In this document: piece after piece, positions 1 through 7,876 of the stretch | How positions within the stretch are numbered: position 1 is the first letter of the stretch | Layout of the letters: every line of letters begins with the position of its first letter | Source of the DNA: Gammaproteobacteria bacterium | GTDB lineage: Bacteria > Pseudomonadota > Gammaproteobacteria > Pseudomonadales > Cellvibrionaceae | Assembly (NCBI GenBank): GCA_021151835.1 | Contig: JAGKWO010000006.1 | Span: 1-64,000, forward strand | DNA: 64,000 nucleotides | Direction: 5' to 3' | The notes under the pieces: generated by a model | What the model was told of the DNA's origin: nothing | Databases searched by the model: none | The model's input: only the letters and a program-made list of their open reading frames with translations | Translations under genes and position numbers: made by a program

Positions 1-93
1 GGCCCACCCTTGTTTCCAGCAATAAATAATGACAACACCTGCTGCAACTACCGGCGCCAATAAAATAATCAATGAACCGATAAAATTAATCAT
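1..93 (-). CDS. Small membrane protein, N-terminal part only
   Basis: The reading frame begins with ATG at 91-93 and runs off the window edge after 31 codons. The visible start, MINFIGSLIILLAPVVAAGV, is one hydrophobic transmembrane segment followed by a polar YCWKQGWA stretch. Its start codon overlaps the end of the VanZ-like gene by 8 bases, so it is probably the next gene of the creD-vanZ transcript and translationally coupled to it. The family cannot be named from 31 residues. Confidence 0.5.
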   Translation of the reverse strand, partial: MINFIGSLIILLAPVVAAGVVIIYCWKQGWA

Positions 94-508
94 TGGATTG
101 ATCCCTGTTTTTGCTGGTTCTTTTTGGTGTTTGGTGTTTGCGGCGCAATAACCAGTCGGCAATGGCAATCCCGATGACATCTGCAAATAAATCACCGGCA
201 TCCAGGGTACGTGTGGCAAAAAAATGCTGGCTTAACTCTTCTGCAATCGCAAATATCAATACGAATAAACTGCCGCGATAAATAGACAATCCATAGCAAT
301 GGTATTTGCGCAGTTGTAAGCTCAAATTCAGTAAAAAGGCGAGGGCACCGTAAAGCCAGAGATGCCCGAGTTTATCGCCCAGCGGTAAACTTTCTACTAA
401 CAAGAACAAGCGGATTTTTTCGCCGGTATCTGCCTGGTAAATAATCCAGCCAATAAAACCGGCAAGCACTGCAAACGCCAGCCAATAATAGCGTGAACTT
501 ATTCCCAT
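86..508 (-). CDS. VanZ-like family membrane protein
   Basis: A 140-residue protein with four hydrophobic segments, near residues 8-26, 48-65, 78-90 and 108-122. The family pattern is visible: GDKLGHLWLYGALAF in the middle, then EELSQHFFATRTLDAGDLFAD, the acidic/arginine loop typical of VanZ-like proteins. The namesake VanZ gives teicoplanin resistance, but most members, including short single-domain ones like this, have no known function. The start overlaps the creD stop by 10 bases and the stop overlaps the next gene, so it is coupled within the cre transcript. A role in the envelope is inferred only from location and membrane topology. Confidence 0.8.
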   Translation of the reverse strand: MGISSRYYWLAFAVLAGFIGWIIYQADTGEKIRLFLLVESLPLGDKLGHLWLYGALAFLLNLSLQLRKYHCYGLSIYRGSLFVLIFAIAEELSQHFFATRTLDAGDLFADVIGIAIADWLLRRKHQTPKRTSKNRDQSND

Positions 509-1866
509 GTTGCACCAGCCGCAGCGCTATTGTTTTTAGATGAATCACTAGTGCCCAGGTTGTACCAGTCAACCTTGCGCGTAAGCGCCATGAACGCGCC
601 GAGCATTGCAAAAAGCAGAATGGATCCCATCAGCAAGGCGTAATCTTCTGCGCTGAGCAAGCCATACAGCAAACCATAGAGCAGTGCGAGTGCGGAGGTA
701 AAACCCAATGCGCGAACTACGCTTTGCAATACGTAGCTGACATAAAAACCAATCAGGCTTACACAGGCCGCCGCCGAAATGCCATAGGCGAGGGCAAAAC
801 CAATATGTTCGGAGAGCGAAATTAATAACAGGTAGAAAAATGCTAACGCCAAACCAACCAGTGCATATTGGATCGGATGGACTTGCAAGCGTTTAAGGAT
901 TTCAAACAGGAAAAATCCGGCAAATGTCAGTGCGATAAAGAGCAATGCGTATTTTATTGCCCGGTCACTCTTTACGTAATGATTGATCGGGTCGATTAAA
1001 TTCACGCCGAATTTACTTTGTTCAAAGGCAGCACACTCCTGCTTTTGTACACAACGGTAAAAATGTTCACGCATGTTGGTGGAGAAATAACTGGTTTGCC
1101 AACGCGCTGAAAAACTGCGTTCGGTGATCTCGTGTTCAATGGGTAGATAGTCGCCAATAAAACTGGGGTGAGGCCAGTTGGCTTTCATGCTCAAATGGGT
1201 TTCTTTACCCAGGGGGGCGAGGTTAAATTGGCTGGTACCTTTTAACTGCAGGTTAAGTGAAAAGTGATAACTTTTACCGGCCTCAAGGGTATCGAGTTTT
1301 ACGTGCACACCATTGCCTAACAAAGGAATCTGGCTTCCCGGCTCGGCATTAATGTTTGCGGTACCCCATTGCAAGGCCAATGAATTTTCTATGCCGCGAA
1401 TATCGCTAATTCCCAGTGCGATATAAGCCGGTTTGAATGTGTAATCCGCCATTTTTTCACCCAGGCCGAAATCGGTCGGGATCGCAAATTTGCCATCGAT
1501 TTTGTTTTGGGTATGGTAAAGCGGTGCGCTATAAATTCCCCGCTTACGCGACTTCATGTCCATGTCGGAATCCACGCGCAGTAACTCGGGCAGGAAATAC
1601 AACTTGCCATTAACTTCGCGCGCCTCGGTAATCTTTTCCTTAAGTTCATTGTAAGTAGTGGTGTATTCAGTACGGCTGTAAGGCACAACCAGCACTGGCC
1701 CGATCAAGGTTTGGCTGTAGCTGGAACTTTTAGCGATATCCTGTAAAACCGTTTCGCTGTAGCGTTGGCGTTCATCAATAGAGTTGCCGATCATTGTGAT
1801 GGGGATAAGCAATAGCAGCATCAGTGCGCCAATGGTCAGTAATTTAATCAGCAGCGATTTTTTCAT
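499..1866 (-). CDS. creD: Inner membrane protein CreD
   Basis: A 455-residue protein of typical CreD length. A transmembrane helix sits at residues 8-26, followed by a large periplasmic domain of about 270 residues and then a cluster of about five to six helices from residue 300 to 430. The NSIDERQRYSETVLQDIAKS start and the SDRAIKYALLFIALTF entry into the helices are characteristic. CreD is the main output gene of the CreBC two-component system and is tied to envelope integrity and beta-lactam response in Enterobacteria, Aeromonas and Pseudomonas. Here it lies downstream of creB-creC and is separated from creC by an array of direct repeats, probably its operator. A good ribosome site (AGGAAG) precedes the ATG. 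Confidence 0.93.
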   Translation of the reverse strand: MKKSLLIKLLTIGALMLLLLIPITMIGNSIDERQRYSETVLQDIAKSSSYSQTLIGPVLVVPYSRTEYTTTYNELKEKITEAREVNGKLYFLPELLRVDSDMDMKSRKRGIYSAPLYHTQNKIDGKFAIPTDFGLGEKMADYTFKPAYIALGISDIRGIENSLALQWGTANINAEPGSQIPLLGNGVHVKLDTLEAGKSYHFSLNLQLKGTSQFNLAPLGKETHLSMKANWPHPSFIGDYLPIEHEITERSFSARWQTSYFSTNMREHFYRCVQKQECAAFEQSKFGVNLIDPINHYVKSDRAIKYALLFIALTFAGFFLFEILKRLQVHPIQYALVGLALAFFYLLLISLSEHIGFALAYGISAAACVSLIGFYVSYVLQSVVRALGFTSALALLYGLLYGLLSAEDYALLMGSILLFAMLGAFMALTRKVDWYNLGTSDSSKNNSAAAGATWE

Positions 1867-1922
1867 AAGGTTCTTCCTGTGAATGAGGTGAACCTATGAT
1901 GGCGGTCTCCTGTGCGCGTAAT

Positions 1923-2010
1923 GTGGAGTGAATATGGAGTTTGTGTGGAGTGAATATGGAGTTTGTGTGGAGTGAATATGGAGTTTGTGTGGAGTGAATA
2001 TGGAGTTTGT
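1923..2010. repeat. Four perfect 22-bp tandem repeats upstream of creD
   Basis: Four identical copies of a 22-base unit start at 1923, 1945, 1967 and 1989, followed by a partial fifth copy at 2011. On the plus strand each unit is made of two related 11-mers, TGGAGTGAATA and TGGAGTTTGTG. On the coding strand of creD each unit contains TTCACTCCA, matching one half of the known CreB box (TTCAC, six bases, TTCAC, an 11-bp period). The array ends 57 bases upstream of the creD start and begins 14 bases downstream of the creC stop. The repeats are certain. The CreB-operator reading is inferred. Confidence 0.85.
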
Positions 2011-2023
2011 GGAGTGAAGAGCG

Positions 2024-3451
2024 TTAATGTGGAAAATAAAGGCTTGCCCTGACACCATCCCGGGTATTCTGTAGCTGCAATTCTCCCTGGTGCAGATTCA
2101 TAACTTCCAGCACAAAACTTAAGCCCAGGCCAGTGCTTTTACGGCCGGTATCGGGGCGCGGCAGCGAGAAGAAACGCTCCGTCAGGCGCGGCAGCGCAAA
2201 GTCCGGTATTGGTTCGCCCTGGTTGATCACGGTGATGGTCCAGGCTTTATTGGTAAGCTGCGTGATTACTCGGATCGTGCCGCCAGCGGGGGTGAAATCC
2301 AGCGCATTGTCTATCAGGTTTAATAGCGCCTGTTCAATTAAAAATTTCTCTCCGTAAATTTCCGCATTTTCATCCAGTGTTCGTTGCAATTGTATTCCCT
2401 GCTGCGCAATCCGCGCCGCGCGCGTATCCAGCAATGATTCGATTAACGGTTTGAGCAGAATAGTGTGCGGTGCTTGTAAACTCTGTTGCTGTTCAACCAA
2501 TGCCAGGTTTAACAAGCGTTCAATTAATTGCTGCAAGCGCAAACTTTCTGATTCGATATTGGCAAGGAATTTTTGTTGCTGTGCTTCACTCATGGGCGAT
2601 TGTAATAATTCACTGGCCGCACGGATACCGGCGAGCGGGCTTTTCAATTCGTGGGTCAGGGTTTGCACATATTGTTCAATATAGGCTTTGCCATCCAGTT
2701 GGTTGCGCATTGACTCCAGCGCTTTTGCCAGTTGCCCCAGCTCGCCGCTGTGAATTAATCCCGGAGTTAATATTGCGCGTTGCCCCTGGCTTACATTGAG
2801 CGCATATTCACGCAACCGGCGCAGTTCGCGACTAAACCACCAGGAAAAAATTGCACCGGAAACCAGACCCAGCAGTATCAAGCCGGCGCCAATTAATCCC
2901 AGGCGGTGTTGGGTTCGGTCAATATACGGTTGTAAACTGCGATTGGGTTTTGCCACTGACACGACGCCAATAATGTTTCCGGCGTGAACAATCGGTGCCG
3001 CCACATACATAACACTGGAGCTTTCATCGCCCAGGGTTTCCAGCGTGGAACGCGCACCGTATTTTCCCTGCAATGTCAGGTGCACATCATTCCAGTGTGA
3101 ATAATCCTGCCCAATGGCAATATCGCTGGAATCCAGTAACACCTTGCCATTTTTGTCGGTCACATAAATACGGTGGTTAACTTGCAATTTATTCACCCCC
3201 CAGATATTCGCGTTGGGCTGGCGCTGGCCATACGCTTTGAGGATTGCGCGAATGCGTGGCGATTGCAATTGGTTTTCCAGGAGTGGCTCGCGCAAAAATT
3301 CAGCGAGTAAATTGGCGGTATCCACCAGCGTCTCTTCCGTTGATTGGCGCACGCCGGGGCGAATTTCATCCATTACCGTGCGCAACACAAAATAACTACA
3401 GAAAGCCACAAACAACAGGTAAACAATAAAAATCCTTGCGCTCAAACTCAT
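2024..3451 (-). CDS. creC: Sensor histidine kinase CreC
   Basis: A 475-residue inner-membrane kinase, the length of CreC. Helix 1 is at residues 5-24 and helix 2 at 184-206, enclosing a periplasmic Cache-like sensor with the TDKNGKVLLDSS motif near 100. A HAMP-like linker follows, then a HisKA domain with the phospho-acceptor His near 267 (LTHELKSPLAG) and a HATPase domain with NLIDNALDF and TGLGLSFV. It autophosphorylates and passes phosphate to CreB. It lies 54 bases downstream of creB in the same transcript. In other bacteria CreC responds to growth on minimal medium or to cell-wall stress; the signal here is unknown. Confidence 0.93.
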   Translation of the reverse strand: MSLSARIFIVYLLFVAFCSYFVLRTVMDEIRPGVRQSTEETLVDTANLLAEFLREPLLENQLQSPRIRAILKAYGQRQPNANIWGVNKLQVNHRIYVTDKNGKVLLDSSDIAIGQDYSHWNDVHLTLQGKYGARSTLETLGDESSSVMYVAAPIVHAGNIIGVVSVAKPNRSLQPYIDRTQHRLGLIGAGLILLGLVSGAIFSWWFSRELRRLREYALNVSQGQRAILTPGLIHSGELGQLAKALESMRNQLDGKAYIEQYVQTLTHELKSPLAGIRAASELLQSPMSEAQQQKFLANIESESLRLQQLIERLLNLALVEQQQSLQAPHTILLKPLIESLLDTRAARIAQQGIQLQRTLDENAEIYGEKFLIEQALLNLIDNALDFTPAGGTIRVITQLTNKAWTITVINQGEPIPDFALPRLTERFFSLPRPDTGRKSTGLGLSFVLEVMNLHQGELQLQNTRDGVRASLYFPH

Positions 3452-3505
3452 AGTGTTTTCCTGTGTCTTGTTATTTTATTTTTATCCTGGCCAAGACGTT
3501 ATCAG

Positions 3506-4240
3506 TTAAATGTTTTTGGTTTGCGGTTGATAGGCATAACCAAAACCGCGTTGGGTTTTAATGGGTTCAGCCTCCGGTGCCAGCGCGCGCAGCTTGGCGC
3601 GCAACGTCTTGATATGACCATCGATATTGCGATCATATCCCGCATCGGGATTAATGCCGAGCGCATCCAGTAATTGGTCGCGACTAAACACGCGCCCGGG
3701 TTGGGTAACCAATGTTTGTAACAGCGAAAATTCCAGGCGTGTGAGGTTTAGCGGCTGTGCGCGGTAAAGGATGGTTTTACGTTCATCGTCAATAATAAAT
3801 TCCTGCGCGTGCTGTTCTTGTGTTTTGTTATCACTACTTGCGACGTAGGGAGTTGCATCTTGCGCAACTGCGAGCAGCGACCGTGTGCGTTTAAGGATGG
3901 CTTTAACGCGCGCGGCCAGCTCACGCGGGCTAAACGGCTTGACCACATAATCATCTGCGCCTATTTCCAGGCCAATAACACGGTCAAGTTCCGCGCCGCG
4001 AGCGGTTAAAAAAATTACTGGCACTTCAGAAAATTTGCGCAACTGTTTGCACGCTTCAAAACCGGTTGCATCTGGCAAACCAACATCCATGATGACCAAA
4101 TCCACCGGGTTAACCTTGATATAGGCCAGCGCTTTGTGAGCAAGTGTTTCCCAATGTGTAGTGAAACTTTCCGCCTGAAGTACGAAGACCAGGCTTTCTG
4201 CGATGGACGGTTCGTCTTCCAGAATTAATATGTGGGGCAT
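3506..4240 (-). CDS. creB: Response regulator CreB (OmpR family)
   Basis: A 244-residue protein with an N-terminal receiver (LILEDEP acidic pocket, phospho-acceptor Asp52 in VIMDVGLPD, Lys in VVKPFSPRE) and a C-terminal winged-helix DNA-binding domain ending in TQRGFGYAY. The start was set at ATG 4238-4240 because MPHILILEDE is the proper receiver start. The frame is open for 18 more codons upstream, but those residues do not look like a receiver. A poly-polar insert of about 30 residues separates the two domains. It is first in the creB-creC-creD-vanZ order and would bind TTCAC direct repeats. Confidence 0.92.
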   Translation of the reverse strand: MPHILILEDEPSIAESLVFVLQAESFTTHWETLAHKALAYIKVNPVDLVIMDVGLPDATGFEACKQLRKFSEVPVIFLTARGAELDRVIGLEIGADDYVVKPFSPRELAARVKAILKRTRSLLAVAQDATPYVASSDNKTQEQHAQEFIIDDERKTILYRAQPLNLTRLEFSLLQTLVTQPGRVFSRDQLLDALGINPDAGYDRNIDGHIKTLRAKLRALAPEAEPIKTQRGFGYAYQPQTKNI

Positions 4241-4344
4241 TTGACATGTATTCCTGCATTTTTTCACAGGCATGTTAAAGCCTTGATCTGCCACTAATCA
4301 AGTATTTCGGCGGGATGGTGTCAAGGTCAATAACCGTGTTCCGG

Positions 4345-4749
4345 TTAACGCATAAACAAATTCGCAAGTGCAATAAAAAATAAATAAAAGCACGCAACAA
4401 TGGCAACCAGAAAAGAGAGGGTTCGAAGTTTGTCAAAATTAGCGAGGTAGAAAAAGCCATGAAGGATACGTGCAACCAGAACAATGATGGCGGCAAGTGC
4501 CAGGTTGGGAACATCAACCCGGGTAGCGACAACGGCAAGCAATGCGGCACTGTAAATTATCAGCGCTTCCCAGGCATTTTGCTGCGCAGCTACGGCACGG
4601 GCGCCTGGTCCGGTTAAGTGCGCATATTGTTCGCGCGGTTTTTCATTATCTATTACCCCCAGTTGCTTGCGGCGGTAGTAACCTGAAATACAAGCCATGA
4701 TGTAGGGCAATACGCACAGGCACACTAAAACAATAATTGCGATTCTCAT
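4345..4749 (-). CDS. MAPEG family membrane protein
   Basis: A 134-residue protein with four transmembrane helices, the size and topology of bacterial MAPEG proteins (Membrane-Associated Proteins in Eicosanoid and Glutathione metabolism). AAQQNAWEALIIYSAALL in the second helix region and a VARILHGFFYLAN third helix match the family's conserved Asn/Glu and Arg positions. Some members have glutathione transferase activity; substrate and activity cannot be told here. A GAGAGGC ribosome site precedes the ATG. It lies on the same strand as creB, about 100 bases upstream, but need not be co-transcribed with it. Confidence 0.82.
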   Translation of the reverse strand: MRIAIIVLVCLCVLPYIMACISGYYRRKQLGVIDNEKPREQYAHLTGPGARAVAAQQNAWEALIIYSAALLAVVATRVDVPNLALAAIIVLVARILHGFFYLANFDKLRTLSFLVAIVACFYLFFIALANLFMR

Positions 4750-5056
4750 TTTTTTTGCCTCTCGATTCCTGGATTTTTTTCGCCTTAGTTTTGATTCGCT
4801 TTATTTCCTGGATAGCCATGCAACTATTTTATTGTGCTGTGTTTCATGCTCCCGGATTTTCAATTAAATGGACTGCAAACTCGGGCGAAGGTTGCATTGT
4901 CGCATTAAGTAACCTGAAGAGGACTTTGCTTTCAAAACTATTCGGTTCAATAAACCCGTTCATTTTAATCTGTTGGTTTTAATCGGTGAGGGCAGTGAAC
5001 AAAATGGCTATTGGTGTCGTCCAATCGCTATCAGGAGTGGGTTTTGGGGGTATCAG
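4750..5056. other. Intergenic region between MAPEG and AsmA-like genes
   Basis: A divergent intergenic stretch of about 300 bases holding the promoters for the minus-strand MAPEG gene and the plus-strand AsmA-like gene. A short open frame inside it has no ribosome site and a composition unlike a real protein, so it is not called. No strong hairpin or repeat was seen. Confidence 0.5.
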
Positions 5057-7069
5057 ATGTCTTTTGCTCGCGTTCGCCAGCACAAATTATTATCGGGTAT
5101 TGGCGCAATAATTATTTTACTGTTGATCGCTATCATCAGCGTTATTGTGTTTTCAGAACCACTGGCGCGATGGGCGATTGAAAATAAAGGGAGCAAAGCC
5201 ACAGGCCGGCCATTGACCATTGATGGGCCGCTCGTTATCAATTGGCATTGGACATACACCGATATCCACGCTAAAAATATTCGCCTTGGTAACGCAGCGG
5301 GCTATCGCGAGCCCGATATGGTGTCAATTGAAACACTGGAATTTACGTTAAAACCGTTAAAATTATTATGGGGAAAATTAGCGCTGGGGTCAGTAACCCT
5401 CGACAAGCCTACAGTTATCCTTGAACGCAAAACCCTTGAAGAAGCCAATTGGAACTTTCCATTCTTGGCAAACGATAAGGCCCTGGCAAACGATAAGGAC
5501 AAAAATAAAGAAGGGAATCGGTTTGGCAATGCGCTCACAATCAATGACCGGCTAACCATCCGGCAAGGCCGGATTATTTTTCGTGACGCCGTGCGTGACC
5601 TGGCACTTGATGTAAAAGTAGATTCTCTGGGTGATGCATCAAAAGATTTAAAAGAAGCAGAAAAATCGCCGCAATACGAATTTAAATTATCCGGTACCGG
5701 TAAATTACACGGTCGCCCACTGACGCTGGATGCCGTTGCCGGGTCTTTGCAATCGTTGCGCGATACGACAGCGGATTTTCCACTGCACTTCAACATTAAT
5801 ATGGGGAAAACCCGCGTAGAAATGAATGGTGTGTTTAATGATCCATTCAATTTCAGCGGTGTAAATGTAAGCCTGAAAATTACTGGCGATAATCTTGCGG
5901 ACCTTTTTTACCTCACGGCTATTCCTTTGCCACCCACACCCCCTTACAGCCTCAACGGACAACTCACCAAAAATGGTGATGTGTGGGGCTATAGCCAATT
6001 CACCGGTAAGGTTGGCAAAAGTGATTTATCGGGAAGCTTGTCCTACGATGTGAGTGGCCCGCGCGGCTCCCTCAAAGCAACCCTGTTTTCCAATGTATTG
6101 GATAGTGCAGATTTAGGTGGATTCATCGGGTTGCCGCCCGCATTGGAAACTGAAAATGCCACAGCGGAACAACAGCGGGCCGCCGTGGAAAAAAAGGAAA
6201 GTTCAAAACTGATTCCCGATGTGCCGTTAAATGTTGAACGTCTGCGCAAAACCGATCTGGATGTCACTTTAACGGCGAAGGAAATTAATGCCCCTGATTT
6301 GCCATTCAAGGGCATGGAGGTTCGCTTCCTGTTAAAAGACAGCCAATTAACACTTGATCCATTCAGTGTGGTGTTGGCTGATGGCACTGTCGATGGTGTT
6401 ATTAACATTGATGCCCGCCAGGATGTCCCACCGATGAATATGAAATTGAATTTCCGCAAACTAAGCCTCAATAAATTTTTTGAAAACACGCGCTTTGCTA
6501 CTACTACCCAAGGATTTTTTGGCGGAAGCCTTTCACTTGCAGGAACTGGCGCATCCCTTGCTGATGTATTGGGAAGTAGCAATGGCGACACCGCCATTAT
6601 TATTTCCGGGGGGCAAATCAGTTTATTGTTAATCGAGGCATCGGATGTTGATCTTGGGGAGGCTATTCCATTATTTCTGGGTAAAGATAAATCCACCAAA
6701 ATCCGCTGCGGTGTAGCGGATTTCGATGTGAAGGATGGACAACTTAATTCCAAAACATTTGTACTGGATACGAATGATTCAACACTGGTCGGCAAGGTGG
6801 ACATTGATTTGAAACAGGAAAAAATTGAGGCTCGCCTGGATGCCAAACCGAAAGATAATAGCCTGCTCTCCGCACGAATCCCGATTACCTTGTCGGGTAA
6901 TTTAAAATCCCCCCGCATTGGTTTGGATGCAGAAAAAACCGGTGCGCGTGGTGCGGTAGCAATTGCATTGGGCACTTTATTAACGCCATTTGCAGCGCTT
7001 CTGGCATTTATTGATGCTGGCGATGCTAAAGACACTGACTGCCACGCGCTGATTTCGGCAGCCAAATAA
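5057..7069 (+). CDS. AsmA family protein
   Basis: The start was placed at ATG 5057 because MSFARVRQHKLLSGIG leads directly into a single transmembrane anchor (residues 13-33), and a GGGGG tract lies just upstream. This gives 670 residues. The N-terminal anchor, the RPLTIDGPLVINWHW segment and the repeating beta-strand pattern (DGTVDGVINIDAR, STLVGKVDIDLKQEKIEARL) are typical of AsmA/TamB-type proteins. These are inner-membrane-anchored periplasmic bridges linked to lipid or outer-membrane protein homeostasis. The C-terminal AsmA_2-like part is present, followed by a short hydrophobic tail. The gene stands alone on this strand. Confidence 0.88.
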   Translation: MSFARVRQHKLLSGIGAIIILLLIAIISVIVFSEPLARWAIENKGSKATGRPLTIDGPLVINWHWTYTDIHAKNIRLGNAAGYREPDMVSIETLEFTLKPLKLLWGKLALGSVTLDKPTVILERKTLEEANWNFPFLANDKALANDKDKNKEGNRFGNALTINDRLTIRQGRIIFRDAVRDLALDVKVDSLGDASKDLKEAEKSPQYEFKLSGTGKLHGRPLTLDAVAGSLQSLRDTTADFPLHFNINMGKTRVEMNGVFNDPFNFSGVNVSLKITGDNLADLFYLTAIPLPPTPPYSLNGQLTKNGDVWGYSQFTGKVGKSDLSGSLSYDVSGPRGSLKATLFSNVLDSADLGGFIGLPPALETENATAEQQRAAVEKKESSKLIPDVPLNVERLRKTDLDVTLTAKEINAPDLPFKGMEVRFLLKDSQLTLDPFSVVLADGTVDGVINIDARQDVPPMNMKLNFRKLSLNKFFENTRFATTTQGFFGGSLSLAGTGASLADVLGSSNGDTAIIISGGQISLLLIEASDVDLGEAIPLFLGKDKSTKIRCGVADFDVKDGQLNSKTFVLDTNDSTLVGKVDIDLKQEKIEARLDAKPKDNSLLSARIPITLSGNLKSPRIGLDAEKTGARGAVAIALGTLLTPFAALLAFIDAGDAKDTDCHALISAAK

Positions 7070-7236
7070 GCGGGTGTAACAAGCGCCTTGTTTACCTCTA
7101 CATGACATTACTTCATTAAAATTTTTACGCTCATACAAAGTTAATTTTTTTATAGGGGAAATAACCGATCTGGTAAAGGTCAATAGGTTGAACAGTTATT
7201 TATTGCGCATGTATTTGTATTGTTGGAGTAATTAAA

Positions 7237-7410
7237 ATGTCACCAAAATCACCAGTGCAAAAAATTATTATTTATTCGGCTACCCTTATCCTCACATTTC
7301 TAGTGGGGTTTGTGACTGGCGGAATCCAGAAAACCTATGATCCCGAGGATTGCAATAACACGCTACGTGAAGGTAGTGGAGCGCCAGATATCCGGAGCAA
7401 TGAACAATAA
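7237..7410 (+). CDS. 57-residue single-pass membrane protein
   Basis: ATG at 7237 is preceded by TTGGAGTAATTAAA, a good ribosome site, and the frame ends with TAA at 7408-7410. The product begins MSPKSPVQK, continues with one transmembrane helix (about residues 9-29, IIIYSATLILTFLVGFVTGG) and ends in a polar, acidic tail with one cysteine. No family is recognised. It lies between the AsmA-like gene and another tiny membrane-protein gene on the same strand. Confidence 0.55.
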   Translation: MSPKSPVQKIIIYSATLILTFLVGFVTGGIQKTYDPEDCNNTLREGSGAPDIRSNEQ

Positions 7411-7568
7411 TATCCCTGTCATAGCTTCCACCAATCCATAGTGGTTTATTAATGAAATTACAACATTAGCTCTCTGCGGATAATCCTCTAGAATTTTCTA
7501 TGGACACATCAACGTCTTCGTGAGTGGAAATGTTGGTATACCTGAAGTTCTTGTCAAGGATAATGATT

Positions 7569-7739
7569 ATGAAGCCGTTATTTATATGTTTGACAATAGC
7601 ATTCCTTATGTTGGTTCTGAGTAATGACTCCGTGGTTTTACTGGATTCCATCCTTCACCAATTTATTTATATAGGTATATTTGCCGGGGGAGTGATGTAT
7701 GTAGCGCGATGTTTCCGTCGTGCCTGTATTGATAAATAA
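7569..7739 (+). CDS. 56-residue membrane protein
   Basis: The chosen start, ATG 7569, has AAGGA nine bases upstream; longer in-frame starts lack a ribosome site. The product has two hydrophobic stretches, near residues 3-22 and 27-43, ending VARCFRRACIDK, so the positively charged tail is probably cytoplasmic. No family is recognised. A strong terminator follows 27 bases later, which supports a real transcript covering this gene. Confidence 0.5.
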   Translation: MKPLFICLTIAFLMLVLSNDSVVLLDSILHQFIYIGIFAGGVMYVARCFRRACIDK

Positions 7740-7766
7740 TGTGTGAAGAAATAATTAATGTATAAA

Positions 7767-7797
7767 AAAATCAAGGCGGCCATGCCGCCTTGATTTT
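7767..7797. terminator. Rho-independent terminator
   Basis: A perfect 14-bp inverted repeat, AAAATCAAGGCGGC with its complement, around a 3-base loop. The GC-rich core is flanked by A on the left and T on the right, so it can act on both strands. It closes the transcript of the small membrane proteins. Confidence 0.88.
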
Positions 7798-7876
7798 CAT
7801 GAACTTGGTCAATTTAATTTTGTCTTTACAGTATGATTGACGATTCAATGTTAAACCCTGGATGCCAGGGCTGATT

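Noticed and set aside
1923..2010. Repeat array resembling a CRISPR
   Set aside because: The repeats are contiguous with no spacers, so this is a tandem array, not a CRISPR.
6043..7065. Long minus-strand open frame opposite the AsmA-like gene
   Set aside because: It is a shadow of the plus-strand gene; its translation is Ser-rich with no domain and it has no ribosome site.
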